Positions 1 to 8,058 of a stretch of DNA of 64,000 nucleotides are shown here, one piece after another. Each line of letters opens with the position of its first letter. The first letter of the stretch is position 1. The notes under the pieces were generated by a model. That model worked only from the letters and a program-made list of their open reading frames with translations. It made no database searches and had not been told where the DNA came from. The stretch lies in NCBI RefSeq assembly GCF_016863615.1, contig NZ_BOPF01000008.1, positions 280,295 to 344,294 on the forward strand, in the 5' to 3' direction. Both the position numbers and the translations under genes were made by a program. The DNA comes from Virgisporangium aliadipatigenens (lineage in GTDB: Bacteria; Actinomycetota; Actinomycetes; Mycobacteriales; Micromonosporaceae).

Positions 1-359
1 TGGACGGCCCTCGCGCTGCCTCCGACGGCCCTGGCACAGGCTTCGACGGCCCCGGTGCCGGGCTGAGCGCGGTGGTCTTCGCCGACGGCGGCGCGCTCGA
101 CGTGACGGCGATGCTGGTCAAGTCGACGCTGTACCAGCGCGGCACGCTCGCCCGCGACCTCGGCGCCACGCTCACCGCACCCGACGAGATGCTGAGCGTG
201 GAGGCGATCGCGGTGGATCCGATGGGGCGCACCGGTGTGCCCGGTCTGTACGCGGCGGGGGATGCGGCGACGCCGGTGCCGCCGTCGATGGCGGCCGCGG
301 TCGCGTCGGGGTACCTGGCGGGGGCCGCCGCGGCCGTCGAACTCGCCGCCGGCTACTGA
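1..359 (+). CDS. NAD(P)/FAD-dependent oxidoreductase, C-terminal fragment (5' end outside window)
   Basis: The frame is open from base 3 to a stop at 357-359, so this is the C-terminal part of a gene that begins before the window. Near the end it carries GVPGLYAAGDAA, the FAD-binding motif in which the Asp contacts the flavin ribitol. This is typical of thioredoxin-reductase-like pyridine-nucleotide disulfide oxidoreductases. The downstream AAAVASGYLAGAAAA helix fits the end of that fold. The first 20 visible codons form a Gly/Pro-rich stretch with three DGP units, which looks like an insertion rather than core fold. The substrate cannot be told from this fragment. Confidence 0.75.
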   Translation, partial: DGPRAASDGPGTGFDGPGAGLSAVVFADGGALDVTAMLVKSTLYQRGTLARDLGATLTAPDEMLSVEAIAVDPMGRTGVPGLYAAGDAATPVPPSMAAAVASGYLAGAAAAVELAAGY

Positions 360-418
360 CGTCGCTCATCTCGCACGCTGCCCACTTTCTGGGGCACGCC
401 AAGAAGGACGTCGTCGAC

Positions 419-586
419 ATGGCGGTGCGCGAGTACATCGAAAACCATCGGGCGGAGATCCAGGAGGCCGTGGCACGCGCGCTCAAGCAGCTCGACGGCA
501 GCGTCGCCGGTGCCGTTTCGCTGCTCACCGGTATGTCCCGCGCCGAGCTCGACGAAATCGGTGGCTTCGAGGACCCGACCGGCTGA
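419..586 (+). pseudogene. Small helical protein, possibly the 5'-truncated remnant of an antitoxin-like gene
   Basis: An ATG at 419 gives a 55-residue acidic/helical product containing AVREYIENHRAEI and ending in ELDEIGGFEDPTG. The same frame stays open upstream and reads HFLGHAKKDVVD before the ATG, but no start codon or Shine-Dalgarno sequence precedes that segment. The upstream residues look like a continuation of the same helical protein, reminiscent of small ribbon-helix-helix antitoxin-like proteins. I therefore suspect the natural 5' end was lost where the gene abuts the oxidoreductase stop. No toxin gene is recognisable next to it. It could also be a genuine short gene starting at 419. 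The family assignment is only an impression. Confidence 0.35.
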
Positions 587-727
587 CCCCTGTCGGGTGG
601 ATCGGAGCGTTGCCTCGATGATCTCGGCATCACGTTCCCGCACCTTGAACGACCGCTGCATGAGTTGACGCACCCGGTGGTCGCCCGCGCGTAGCGCTCG
701 ATACGTGACGGCCGGCAATGGGCGGCA

Positions 728-994
728 TTGCTTGACAGGTATGAGCTTTCGGTGCTCGTTCGGGCGAGGGACGGCGACGCGTACATCGCCGTCGTCGCCG
801 AGGGGTTCATCGATCCGGAGTTTCTGGCTGTCGTTCTGAACTGCGTTCCGGGCGTCGCGGCCGCCGATTGGCTGCCCGAGCCCGGCGGCGTCATGGGTAT
901 CGAGCCCGGATTCGGGCAGATAGTGCACTCGGCGATCATTTCGCCGGAGTACCAGGCCAAAATCGTTGATCAGTACGGCGATGACGGGCGCTAG
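728..994 (+). CDS. Hypothetical 88-residue protein
   Basis: This ORF starts at a TTG at 728, with no better start in frame, and encodes 88 residues. The product is soluble and mildly acidic, with a hydrophobic N-terminal strand pattern and no motif I recognise. Its TAG stop overlaps the TAG stop of lhr on the other strand, sharing the palindrome CTAG at 991-994. That tight tail-to-tail packing is the best support that the ORF is real. I cannot assign a function. Confidence 0.4.
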   Translation: MLDRYELSVLVRARDGDAYIAVVAEGFIDPEFLAVVLNCVPGVAAADWLPEPGGVMGIEPGFGQIVHSAIISPEYQAKIVDQYGDDGR

Positions 995-3900
995 CCGCGG
1001 AGGCGGAGGCCGCGGGGCGTGACCCGGAACCCGGCCGCGCGCAGCGCATCGCTGAGCGGACTCGCGTGGATCGCCTCCCCGTCGGCGCGTTCGACCGACA
1101 GCGCACCCAACGCTCCACTGTGGACGGCATCCGCCAGCGCCTTGCCCGCGGCCGTCAGCGTCTCCGGATCGTCCACAAAGGACAGCAGCGTGCGGCCGCC
1201 GCGTTCGACGTACAGGGTGAGCTCGCCGCCGGTCAGCACCACCAGGGCACCCGCCTTGCGGCCGGGGCGGTGGCCGGTGGCCAGTTCGTCGACGACGCGT
1301 TCGGGCCAGGGGAGGGCCGCGCCGTACGGGTTGGCCGGGTCGGTGGAGGCCAGCACCAGCGCCGTGCTGTCGGCGCCGTCGGCCATGCCGCGCAGGCGGT
1401 CGACCGCGCCGGGGATCGCGAACTGCGCCGCGCCCAGCCCGTCGACGAAGTACCCGCGCCGGGCGGAGCCCCGGTCCTCCAGCGCCGCGAGCACCGGGTA
1501 CACCCCGGCGAAGTTGCCCGGGATCCCCTCGGCGGCGACGGCGCCGCGCGTGACGACGCCGTGGCGTTCGAGGAGGAGATCCGTGATCGTCGCGGCGCGA
1601 CGCGTCGGGTCGAGGTCCCGATCGGGGAGCCGGTGCCAGCGGCCGGCACCCGACGGCGGGCCCGAACGCACCACTCCCGCGCCGCTCAGCGAGGGCCGGC
1701 CGGGCCGCCGGTAGCGCGAACGGGGCGGCGGCGCCTTGGCCCGGTGCGCACCCGAACCGCTGCTGACCAGGCCGCGCAGCGGGGCGAGCGTGTCGTTGCT
1801 CAGGTAGCCGCCCCACACGAGGTCCCACACGGCGGCCAGCACCTCGGCCTCGCTCCCGACAGTAGGCAGCAGCGCCGTCAACTGGCGCAGGAAGAGCGCC
1901 TGCCCGCCGTCGAGCGCGCCGAGCACCGCCTCGTGCAGGGGAGTGGCGACCGCGTCCGGGTTGACCGGCGGGAGGAGCAGCGGGGCGACGTCGGCGTACG
2001 CGAGCACGATCCAGCCGTCGCCGCTGCCGATCGCGCCGGATCCCGCCCACAGCAGCTCGCCGGAGGCGCACAGCTCGTCCACATAGGACGGAGTGAAGTC
2101 GGCGACGCGGGCGGGGAGCACAAGACGTTCCAACGCGGAGGCCGGAATGGGCACGGCCTGCAACTGCTCCACGGCCGCCGCCACGGCGTCCACGCCGCGT
2201 CCACTGCCACCGACCTGCTGCCAGCGGGGCAGGAAGCGCGCGAGGATCCGCTGCGGGACCGGCTCGATCTCCTTGCGCAGCGCCGCGAGCGAACGCCGCC
2301 GCAACAGCCGCAGCACCTCCGCGTCGCACCACTCGGCGACCCCGGGGCCGGGCGTGAACTCGCCCGCGACCACGCGCCCGGTAGCCGCCAGCCGGCGCAG
2401 GCACTGCTCCACCACGTAGGCACCGAGCCCGAACCGGGCCGCGCACGCCGCCGCCGTGAACGGCCCACGGGTGCGCGCGTAGCGGCTCACCAGGTCGGTG
2501 ATCGGGTCGGCGGCCGGCGCCAGGTACGCCTCCGGAACGCCCACCGGCAGCGCCACCCCGAGCGCGTCGCGCACCCGTGCGGCGTCCTCGACGGCGATCC
2601 AGCGCTCCTCGCCGCCGATGCGCACCCGGATCGCCCGGCGCGCGGCGGCCAGCTCGACCATCCACTGTGGATCGGCGCCGCGCTCGGCGGCCTCGGCGTC
2701 GGTCAGGTCGCCCAGCAGCCGCAGCAGCTCGGCGGCGTCCTCCGCGTCCCGCGGGGTCCGGTCGCCGGTGAGCCACTGGAGGCGGCGGTGGGTCTCGGCG
2801 ACGACCTCCGGGTCGAGGAGGTCGCGCAGCTCGACCCGGCCGAGCAGCTCGCCGAGGAGGGTGGAGTCCAGGGCGAGGGCGGCGGCCCGGCGCTCGGCGA
2901 GCGGCGCGTCCCCCTCGTAGAGGAACGCCCCGACGTAGCCGAAGAGCAGCGACCGCGCGAACGGCGACGGCCGCTGCGTCTCCACCTCCACCAGGCGCAC
3001 CTTGCGGGAGGCGACCTCGCCCATCAGCCCGACGAGGCCCGGCACGTCGAACACGTCCTGCAGGCACTCGCGCGCCGCCTCCAGCGTCACCGGGAAATCG
3101 CCGTACTCGCGTGCGACGTCGAGCAGCTGCGCGGCCCGCTGGCGCTGCTGCCACAGCGGCTGGCGCTTGCGAGGATCGCGGCGCGGCAGCAGCAGTGACC
3201 GCGCGGCGCACTCCCGGAACCGCGACGCGAACAGCGCCGACGTCCCGACGGCGTCCTCGACCAGCGCCCGGATCTCGTCCCCGTCGAACGTCACCAGGTC
3301 CGCACCGGGCGGCTCGTCGGCCACGTCGGGCAGCCGCACCACGATGCCGTCGTCGCTGCCGACCACCTGCGCGTCGACGCCGTACCGCTCGGTGAGTCGC
3401 TTGCCGATCGCCAGCGCCCACGGCGCGTTGACCTTGGCGCCGAGTACACAGTGGACGGTCAGCCGCCAGTCGCCCAGCTCGTCGCGGAAGCGTTCGACCA
3501 GGACGGTGCGGTCGTCGGGCACGTGGCGGGTGGCCTCCTGCTGGTCGCGCAGGTAGGCGAGCAGGTTGTCGACGGCCCACTCGTCGAGGCCGCCGGCGGT
3601 GAGCGCCGCCCGCGCGTCGGTGTCCTTCGCCTTCGCGAGGCCGCGCAGCCGCGCTCCGATCGCGCGCCCCAGCTCGATCGGCCGTCCCGGGGAGTCCCCT
3701 TTCCAGAACGGCATTCGCGCGGCCTGCCCCGGCGCCGGCGACACGAGCACCCGGTCCGGGGTGATGTCCTCGATGCGCCACGACGTCGAGCCGAGCAGGA
3801 ACACGTCGCCGACGCGCGACTCGTAGACCATCTCCTCGTCCAGCTCGCCGACCCGGATCGGCTTCTCCGCACCGGCGAGGAACACGCCGAAGAGCCCGCG

Positions 3901-5511
3901 GTCCGGGATGGTCCCGCCGCTGGTGACGGCGAGCCGCTGGGCACCCGGCCGGGCGGTCAGCTCGTCGGTGCCGCGGTCCCACACGAGCCGCGGCCGCAGC
4001 TCCGCGAACGCCGTCGACGGATACCGCCCGGCGAGCATGTCGAGCACGGCATGCAGGGCCGATGCCGGCAGCTCCCCGAACGGCGCCGCCCGCCGCACCA
4101 GCGCACCGAGGTCGTCGACCTGCCACGGCTCCATGGCCACCATCGCCACGATCTGCTGGGCGAGAACATCCAGCGGATTGCGCGGCATCCGCATCTCCTC
4201 GATGCCGCCGTCGACCATGCGCTGGGCCACGACCGCGCAGGAGAGCAGGTCGCCGCGGTGCTTGGGGAAGACCACCCCGCGGGACACGGCGCCCACCTGG
4301 TGGCCGGCCCGGCCGACCCGCTGGAGCCCGGCCGCCACGCTCGGCGGCGCCTCCACCTGCACCACCAGGTCCACGGCGCCCATGTCGATGCCCAGCTCCA
4401 GGCTGGACGTGGCGACCACGGCCGGCAGCCGGCCGGACTTGAGCGCCTCCTCGATGTGCTTGCGCTCCTCGCGGGAGACGCTGCCGTGGTGCGCGCGGGC
4501 GATGACGGTGGGCGCGCCGGCGGCCGCCCCGGACTGCGCCATGATCTCGGCGGGCAGCTTCCGCTTCTGCTCGACGGGCTCGACCTCCGCCTTCTCTGCG
4601 GCGATCTCGTTGAGCCGGGCGCACAGCCGCTCCGCCCCGCGCCGCGAGTTGGTGAACACGATCGTCGACCGGTGGCTCGCGATCAGGTCGTGCACCCGCT
4701 CCTCGACGGCGGGCCAGATGGACGCCTGCCGCGTGCCCTCCTCGGACCCGTCGTCGTCGGACTCGTCCAGCCGCGTCATGTCCGGAACGGGCACCTGCAC
4801 CGAGACCTCGATGGTCTTGGGCGTGCGCGGCTGCACCACGGTCACCGGCGCGGCGCCGCCGAGGAAGCGCGCGGTCTCCTCGATCGGGCGCACCGTCGCC
4901 GACAGCCCGATCCGCTGGGCCGGCCGCTCCAGCAGGGCGTCTAGGCGTTCGAGGGTCAGGGCGAGGTGGGCGCCGCGCTTGGTGGCGCACATGGCGTGCA
5001 CCTCGTCGAGGATCACCGTCTCGACGCCGCGCAACGACTCGCGGGCCGCGGAGGTGAGCAGGAGGAACAGCGACTCCGGCGTCGTGATGAGGATGTCCGG
5101 CGGGGTGCGGGTGAACAGCCGCCGCTCGTCGGCGGGCGTGTCGCCGGTGCGCATGGCGACGGTGATGTCGGGGATCGGCGCGCCGATGCGGGCCGCCGCC
5201 TGGCGCATGCCGGCCAGGGGAGCCCGGAGGTTGCGCTCCACGTCGACGGCCAACGCCTTGAGCGGACTCACGTAGAGCACGCGGCACCGCTTCAGTTTGT
5301 CGGCGGGCGGCCCCGCCTGCGCCAGCCGGTCCAGCGACCAGAGGAACGCCGCGAGCGTCTTGCCGGAGCCGGTCGGCGCCACGACCAGCGCGTGCCGGCC
5401 GGCCGACACCGCGTCCCACGCACCGGACTGGGCGGCCGTCGGTGCCGCGAACGCGGCCGTGAACCACTCCCGCGTCGCCGCCCCGAACCGCTCCAACGTC
5501 ATGCGATCCAT
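991..5511 (-). CDS. lhr: Lhr-type superfamily 2 ATP-dependent helicase
   Basis: The 1506-residue product matches the size of full-length actinobacterial Lhr (about 1500). Lhr is a 3'-to-5' DNA translocase of DNA-repair type. Helicase motifs run in order: APTGSGKT (Walker A, about residues 45-52), DEVH (motif II), LSAT (motif III) and QRVGRAGH (motif VI). They are followed by the long Lhr C-terminal region. An upstream GTG at 5532 is in frame. I prefer the ATG at 5511, because a G-run (CTGGGGGGC) lies at ribosome-binding distance and the ATG-started protein begins like known Lhr proteins. The gene is divergent from the MarR-GNAT gene, and the MarR palindrome at 5552 lies about 40 bp upstream, so shared control is possible. 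Confidence 0.93.
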   Translation of the reverse strand: MDRMTLERFGAATREWFTAAFAAPTAAQSGAWDAVSAGRHALVVAPTGSGKTLAAFLWSLDRLAQAGPPADKLKRCRVLYVSPLKALAVDVERNLRAPLAGMRQAAARIGAPIPDITVAMRTGDTPADERRLFTRTPPDILITTPESLFLLLTSAARESLRGVETVILDEVHAMCATKRGAHLALTLERLDALLERPAQRIGLSATVRPIEETARFLGGAAPVTVVQPRTPKTIEVSVQVPVPDMTRLDESDDDGSEEGTRQASIWPAVEERVHDLIASHRSTIVFTNSRRGAERLCARLNEIAAEKAEVEPVEQKRKLPAEIMAQSGAAAGAPTVIARAHHGSVSREERKHIEEALKSGRLPAVVATSSLELGIDMGAVDLVVQVEAPPSVAAGLQRVGRAGHQVGAVSRGVVFPKHRGDLLSCAVVAQRMVDGGIEEMRMPRNPLDVLAQQIVAMVAMEPWQVDDLGALVRRAAPFGELPASALHAVLDMLAGRYPSTAFAELRPRLVWDRGTDELTARPGAQRLAVTSGGTIPDRGLFGVFLAGAEKPIRVGELDEEMVYESRVGDVFLLGSTSWRIEDITPDRVLVSPAPGQAARMPFWKGDSPGRPIELGRAIGARLRGLAKAKDTDARAALTAGGLDEWAVDNLLAYLRDQQEATRHVPDDRTVLVERFRDELGDWRLTVHCVLGAKVNAPWALAIGKRLTERYGVDAQVVGSDDGIVVRLPDVADEPPGADLVTFDGDEIRALVEDAVGTSALFASRFRECAARSLLLPRRDPRKRQPLWQQRQRAAQLLDVAREYGDFPVTLEAARECLQDVFDVPGLVGLMGEVASRKVRLVEVETQRPSPFARSLLFGYVGAFLYEGDAPLAERRAAALALDSTLLGELLGRVELRDLLDPEVVAETHRRLQWLTGDRTPRDAEDAAELLRLLGDLTDAEAAERGADPQWMVELAAARRAIRVRIGGEERWIAVEDAARVRDALGVALPVGVPEAYLAPAADPITDLVSRYARTRGPFTAAACAARFGLGAYVVEQCLRRLAATGRVVAGEFTPGPGVAEWCDAEVLRLLRRRSLAALRKEIEPVPQRILARFLPRWQQVGGSGRGVDAVAAAVEQLQAVPIPASALERLVLPARVADFTPSYVDELCASGELLWAGSGAIGSGDGWIVLAYADVAPLLLPPVNPDAVATPLHEAVLGALDGGQALFLRQLTALLPTVGSEAEVLAAVWDLVWGGYLSNDTLAPLRGLVSSGSGAHRAKAPPPRSRYRRPGRPSLSGAGVVRSGPPSGAGRWHRLPDRDLDPTRRAATITDLLLERHGVVTRGAVAAEGIPGNFAGVYPVLAALEDRGSARRGYFVDGLGAAQFAIPGAVDRLRGMADGADSTALVLASTDPANPYGAALPWPERVVDELATGHRPGRKAGALVVLTGGELTLYVERGGRTLLSFVDDPETLTAAGKALADAVHSGALGALSVERADGEAIHASPLSDALRAAGFRVTPRGLRLRG

Positions 5512-5551
5512 GGTGCCCCCCAGGTCTGACACTTTCCCGCTAAGCTGTGTT

Positions 5552-5568
5552 CTTTGACTCAGTCAAAG
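5552..5568. promoter_or_regulatory. Perfect 17-bp palindrome, probable operator of the MarR-GNAT gene
   Basis: CTTTGACTCAGTCAAAG is two perfect 8-bp inverted arms around one central base. It sits 15 bp before the preferred ATG of the MarR-type regulator and about 40 bp before lhr on the other strand. MarR dimers bind palindromes of this size, so autoregulation is the simplest reading. Binding itself is inferred. Confidence 0.6.
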
Positions 5569-5582
5569 GATTGGAGCCGGCG

Positions 5583-6482
5583 ATGACGGTGGCGGCGGTC
5601 CGGGAGTTCAACCGGTTCTACACAGCGACGATCGGGGTGCTGGAAGAAGGGCTGCTGCGCACCGAGTACACGCTCACCGAGGCCCGCGTCATCTTCGAAC
5701 TGGCCCAACGCGACGACACCGAGGTCGTCACGCTCCGCTCGACCCTCGGCCTCGACGCGGGGTACCTGAGCCGCATCCTCGCCCGCTTCGAGGCGGCCGG
5801 CCTCGCCGCCCGGCAGCGTTCGGCCGCGGACGGGCGGCGCCAGGTGGTGCGCCTGACCGACGCGGGCCGGGCCGCCTACGCCACGCTCGACAGCCGTTCG
5901 GCCGGCGAGATCGCCGCACTGCTGGACCGCCTGCCGCACCCCGACCGGGAACGCCTCGGTCACGCCATGAGCACGATCCGCAGCCTGCTGTCACCCGTCG
6001 AGGCGACCGTCACCCTGCGCGCGTTGCGGCCGGGAGACCTCGGCTGGGTGGTCGCCCGACACGGCGCGGTCTACGACGCCGAGTACGGCTGGGGGTTCGC
6101 GTTCGAGGCGCTGGTGGCGGGCATCGTCGCGGACTACGGGCGGCAGCACGACGAGGCCACCGAGTCCGCCTGGATCGCCGAGGTCGGCGGCGCTCCCGCC
6201 GGCTGCGTCTTCTGCGTCCGCCACGACGACACGACGGCCAAGCTGCGCCTGTTGCTCGTCGAGCCGTGGGCGCGCGGGAGGGGCGTCGGCGGCCGGCTGG
6301 TCGACGAGTGCGTGCGGTTCGCCAGGGACGCCGGCTACGCGCGGATGACGCTCTGGACCAACGACATCCTCGAAGCCGCGCGACACATCTACGCGTCGCG
6401 CGGCTTCGAGTGCGTATCGCGTGCCCCGCATTCGGACTTCGGCGCGGGCTTGATCGCCGAGACCTGGACAAAAGAGCTTTAG
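5583..6482 (+). CDS. Bifunctional MarR-type regulator / GNAT N-acetyltransferase
   Basis: The 299-residue product has two domains. Residues about 1-145 are a MarR winged helix, with the pattern LDAGYLSRILARFE (recognition helix) and DGRRQVVRLTDAGRA (wing). Residues about 150-299 are a GNAT acetyltransferase with VEPWARGRGVGGRLVDE, the acetyl-CoA pyrophosphate loop. The ATG at 5583 is preferred to 5547 because GGAG lies 8 bases upstream; the longer reading would also place the palindromic operator inside the gene. Such fusions are known in bacteria, but substrates are mostly undefined. The gene lies divergent to lhr and ends in a repeat element shared with the miaB 3' end. Confidence 0.85.
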   Translation: MTVAAVREFNRFYTATIGVLEEGLLRTEYTLTEARVIFELAQRDDTEVVTLRSTLGLDAGYLSRILARFEAAGLAARQRSAADGRRQVVRLTDAGRAAYATLDSRSAGEIAALLDRLPHPDRERLGHAMSTIRSLLSPVEATVTLRALRPGDLGWVVARHGAVYDAEYGWGFAFEALVAGIVADYGRQHDEATESAWIAEVGGAPAGCVFCVRHDDTTAKLRLLLVEPWARGRGVGGRLVDECVRFARDAGYARMTLWTNDILEAARHIYASRGFECVSRAPHSDFGAGLIAETWTKEL

Positions 6483-6545
6483 AGCTTTTATTTACGCGCG
6501 TCCGTCGGGCGCACGACCGTATGCTCCCGCGCGCACCGCTCCGGG
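6481..6545 (+). repeat. Intergenic repeat family 1, copy A (directly after the MarR-GNAT stop)
   Basis: This 65-bp segment begins at the stop codon of the MarR-GNAT gene. It aligns with 31081-31145, which begins at the miaB stop, at roughly three matches in four by eye. Shared blocks are AGAGCTT, GTCCGTCG, GCACGACCG, TGCTCCCGC and ACCGCTCCGG. The other copies, if any, lie outside this window. Confidence 0.55.
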
Positions 6546-6613
6546 TCGATCCGCCTTCGGCGTGACCGACCACTCCGCTGCCGGCTCACACGGGTGTGAG
6601 TTCGGTGCGGACG

Positions 6614-6665
6614 TGTGTGAGCTCACGGATATCAACTAGCTTGTTGACCTCCGTGAGCTCACACA
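6614..6665. terminator. 16-bp perfect hairpin between convergent genes
   Basis: The arms 6614-6629 and 6650-6665 are perfectly complementary (TGTGTGAGCTCACGGA and its reverse complement). A further 5-bp inner stem TCAAC/GTTGA lies at 6632-6636/6643-6647. Each arm itself contains the palindrome GTGAGCTCAC. It lies between the MarR-GNAT gene (+) and the hydrolase gene (-), so a bidirectional terminator is likely. There is no T-run. The nested palindromes would also suit a protein-binding site. Confidence 0.65.
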
Positions 6666-6681
6666 GGTTCGGCGGTTTGTC

Positions 6682-8058
6682 CTACGGGGCGATTCCCACG
6701 TCGGGGATGTGGCTCCAGGCGCGTTCCTGGGCGGCGGTCATCGCCGGCCAGTCGGTGCCGCCGGGCCTCGGGCGGATGCGCGTGGCGAAGGGGGCCGGCC
6801 GGTAGTCCGGGGCGTAGAAGCAGGTCCCGCCGCAGGCGTTGGCGATCGCCCGGGGCGTCGGCTTGCGGCCGGTGCGGACCCACGCGTCGAGCGCGTTGAT
6901 CGAGGCGGCGTACTCGGCCGTGGCGAGTTCGCCGTGCTCCGACTCCGTGGTGAAGGTCTGCACGAGGTTCCCGCCGCGGCCGGCGGCGTGCAGCGTGGCG
7001 CGGTAGGCCGCCTCGTGTTCGACGAAGACCGACGGGTCGCCGATCGCGTGCAGCGTGAGCACCGGCACCGACACCCGGCCGGTCAGGTCGCTGTCGTAGG
7101 AGAGGTCGCGGCGCGCGGTCGGGTCCGCCGCGAAGCGGGCCACGCCGGCGTTCAGGGCCGCGTCGTCGTGCGAACCGGTGTAGCGCACCCCCTCGTTGCC
7201 GAACGGGTTCCGCCCGCCGAGCCGGTTGAACACGATGTCCTGGAACAGGTACGCCGAGTACTGCAGGTGCGTCTCGAGCGTGCGTTCGGGGAGCCGGGTG
7301 ACGGCCAGGATGTCGTCGAGGTTGCGCTGCTGCTCCGGTGTCCGGGCGGCCGGCGCGGAGTCGATGCCGGTGCACTCCTGGAGGCGTTCGTGCAGGTCGT
7401 CGGGGGTGATCTCGGAGTCGGCCGGCAGGCCCTGCCAGAGCGGGTACTGCGGCTCGTCCGGACGGGGCAGGTTGCGGCAGTAGTACTGGTACACCACCCG
7501 CAGGTCCACCCGGTGGTCGTAGCCGCGCGAGCCGCCCGCCAGCAGGCCGTTGGTCAGCAGCACCCCGTCGTACGAACGCCCGTAGATCTCGGCGGCCTTC
7601 GCGGCGACGTTCCCGCCGTAGGACTGGCCGTGCAGATAGGTGCGCGCGGGCCGGCCGAACGTCGCGACGAAGAGCTTGCGGACGTTCTCGGTGTCGGCCG
7701 CGGCGGTCCGGACGCCGTAGCCGCCCCGCCGGTAGGAGGAGGCCACCCAGGCGTACCCCTGCTCGACCATCACCGCCCATTCGGCCAGGTCGGCCACTGT
7801 GCTGCCGGCCTCGACGGAACGGTCGGGGCCGCCGTGCGCGTGCACGACGAGCGCGCCGTTCCAGCGCCTCGGGACGGCCGCCGTCCAGTAGGCGCCGGTG
7901 GCGTCGCGGCCCGTGTAGCAGGTCGCCTTGCCGGCGAGGCGCTCCGGGCAGTCGACGGGTGTGGGCCGGTCCGGGCGCGGCTGAGCGGGGGCCGCGCTTG
8001 CCGGTGTGGCCACGAGCGCGGTCGCGAGGACCGCGGTCAGTACCGCACGTGTCTTCAA
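6682..8058 (-). CDS. Secreted alpha/beta hydrolase
   Basis: The 458-residue product starts with a signal peptide: MKTR, a hydrophobic stretch, then PASAAPA as a likely signal peptidase I site near residue 23. The nucleophile elbow GQSYGG and the preceding strand VVHAHGG mark an alpha/beta hydrolase acting outside the membrane. The substrate is not evident. Translation starts at a TTG that overlaps the stop of the upstream MFS gene (TTGA), so the two are translationally coupled. GGAG lies 7-8 bases upstream. Cotranscription with an exporter-like MFS protein and control by the divergent GntR regulator suggest a small catabolic or detoxification unit. Confidence 0.82.
   Translation of the reverse strand: MKTRAVLTAVLATALVATPASAAPAQPRPDRPTPVDCPERLAGKATCYTGRDATGAYWTAAVPRRWNGALVVHAHGGPDRSVEAGSTVADLAEWAVMVEQGYAWVASSYRRGGYGVRTAAADTENVRKLFVATFGRPARTYLHGQSYGGNVAAKAAEIYGRSYDGVLLTNGLLAGGSRGYDHRVDLRVVYQYYCRNLPRPDEPQYPLWQGLPADSEITPDDLHERLQECTGIDSAPAARTPEQQRNLDDILAVTRLPERTLETHLQYSAYLFQDIVFNRLGGRNPFGNEGVRYTGSHDDAALNAGVARFAADPTARRDLSYDSDLTGRVSVPVLTLHAIGDPSVFVEHEAAYRATLHAAGRGGNLVQTFTTESEHGELATAEYAASINALDAWVRTGRKPTPRAIANACGGTCFYAPDYRPAPFATRIRPRPGGTDWPAMTAAQERAWSHIPDVGIAP

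Noticed and set aside
353..5467. A 1704-codon minus-strand open frame
   Set aside because: It is a frame shadow of lhr. Composition is Arg/Ala/Pro-rich with no motifs, while the lhr frame shows all helicase motifs.
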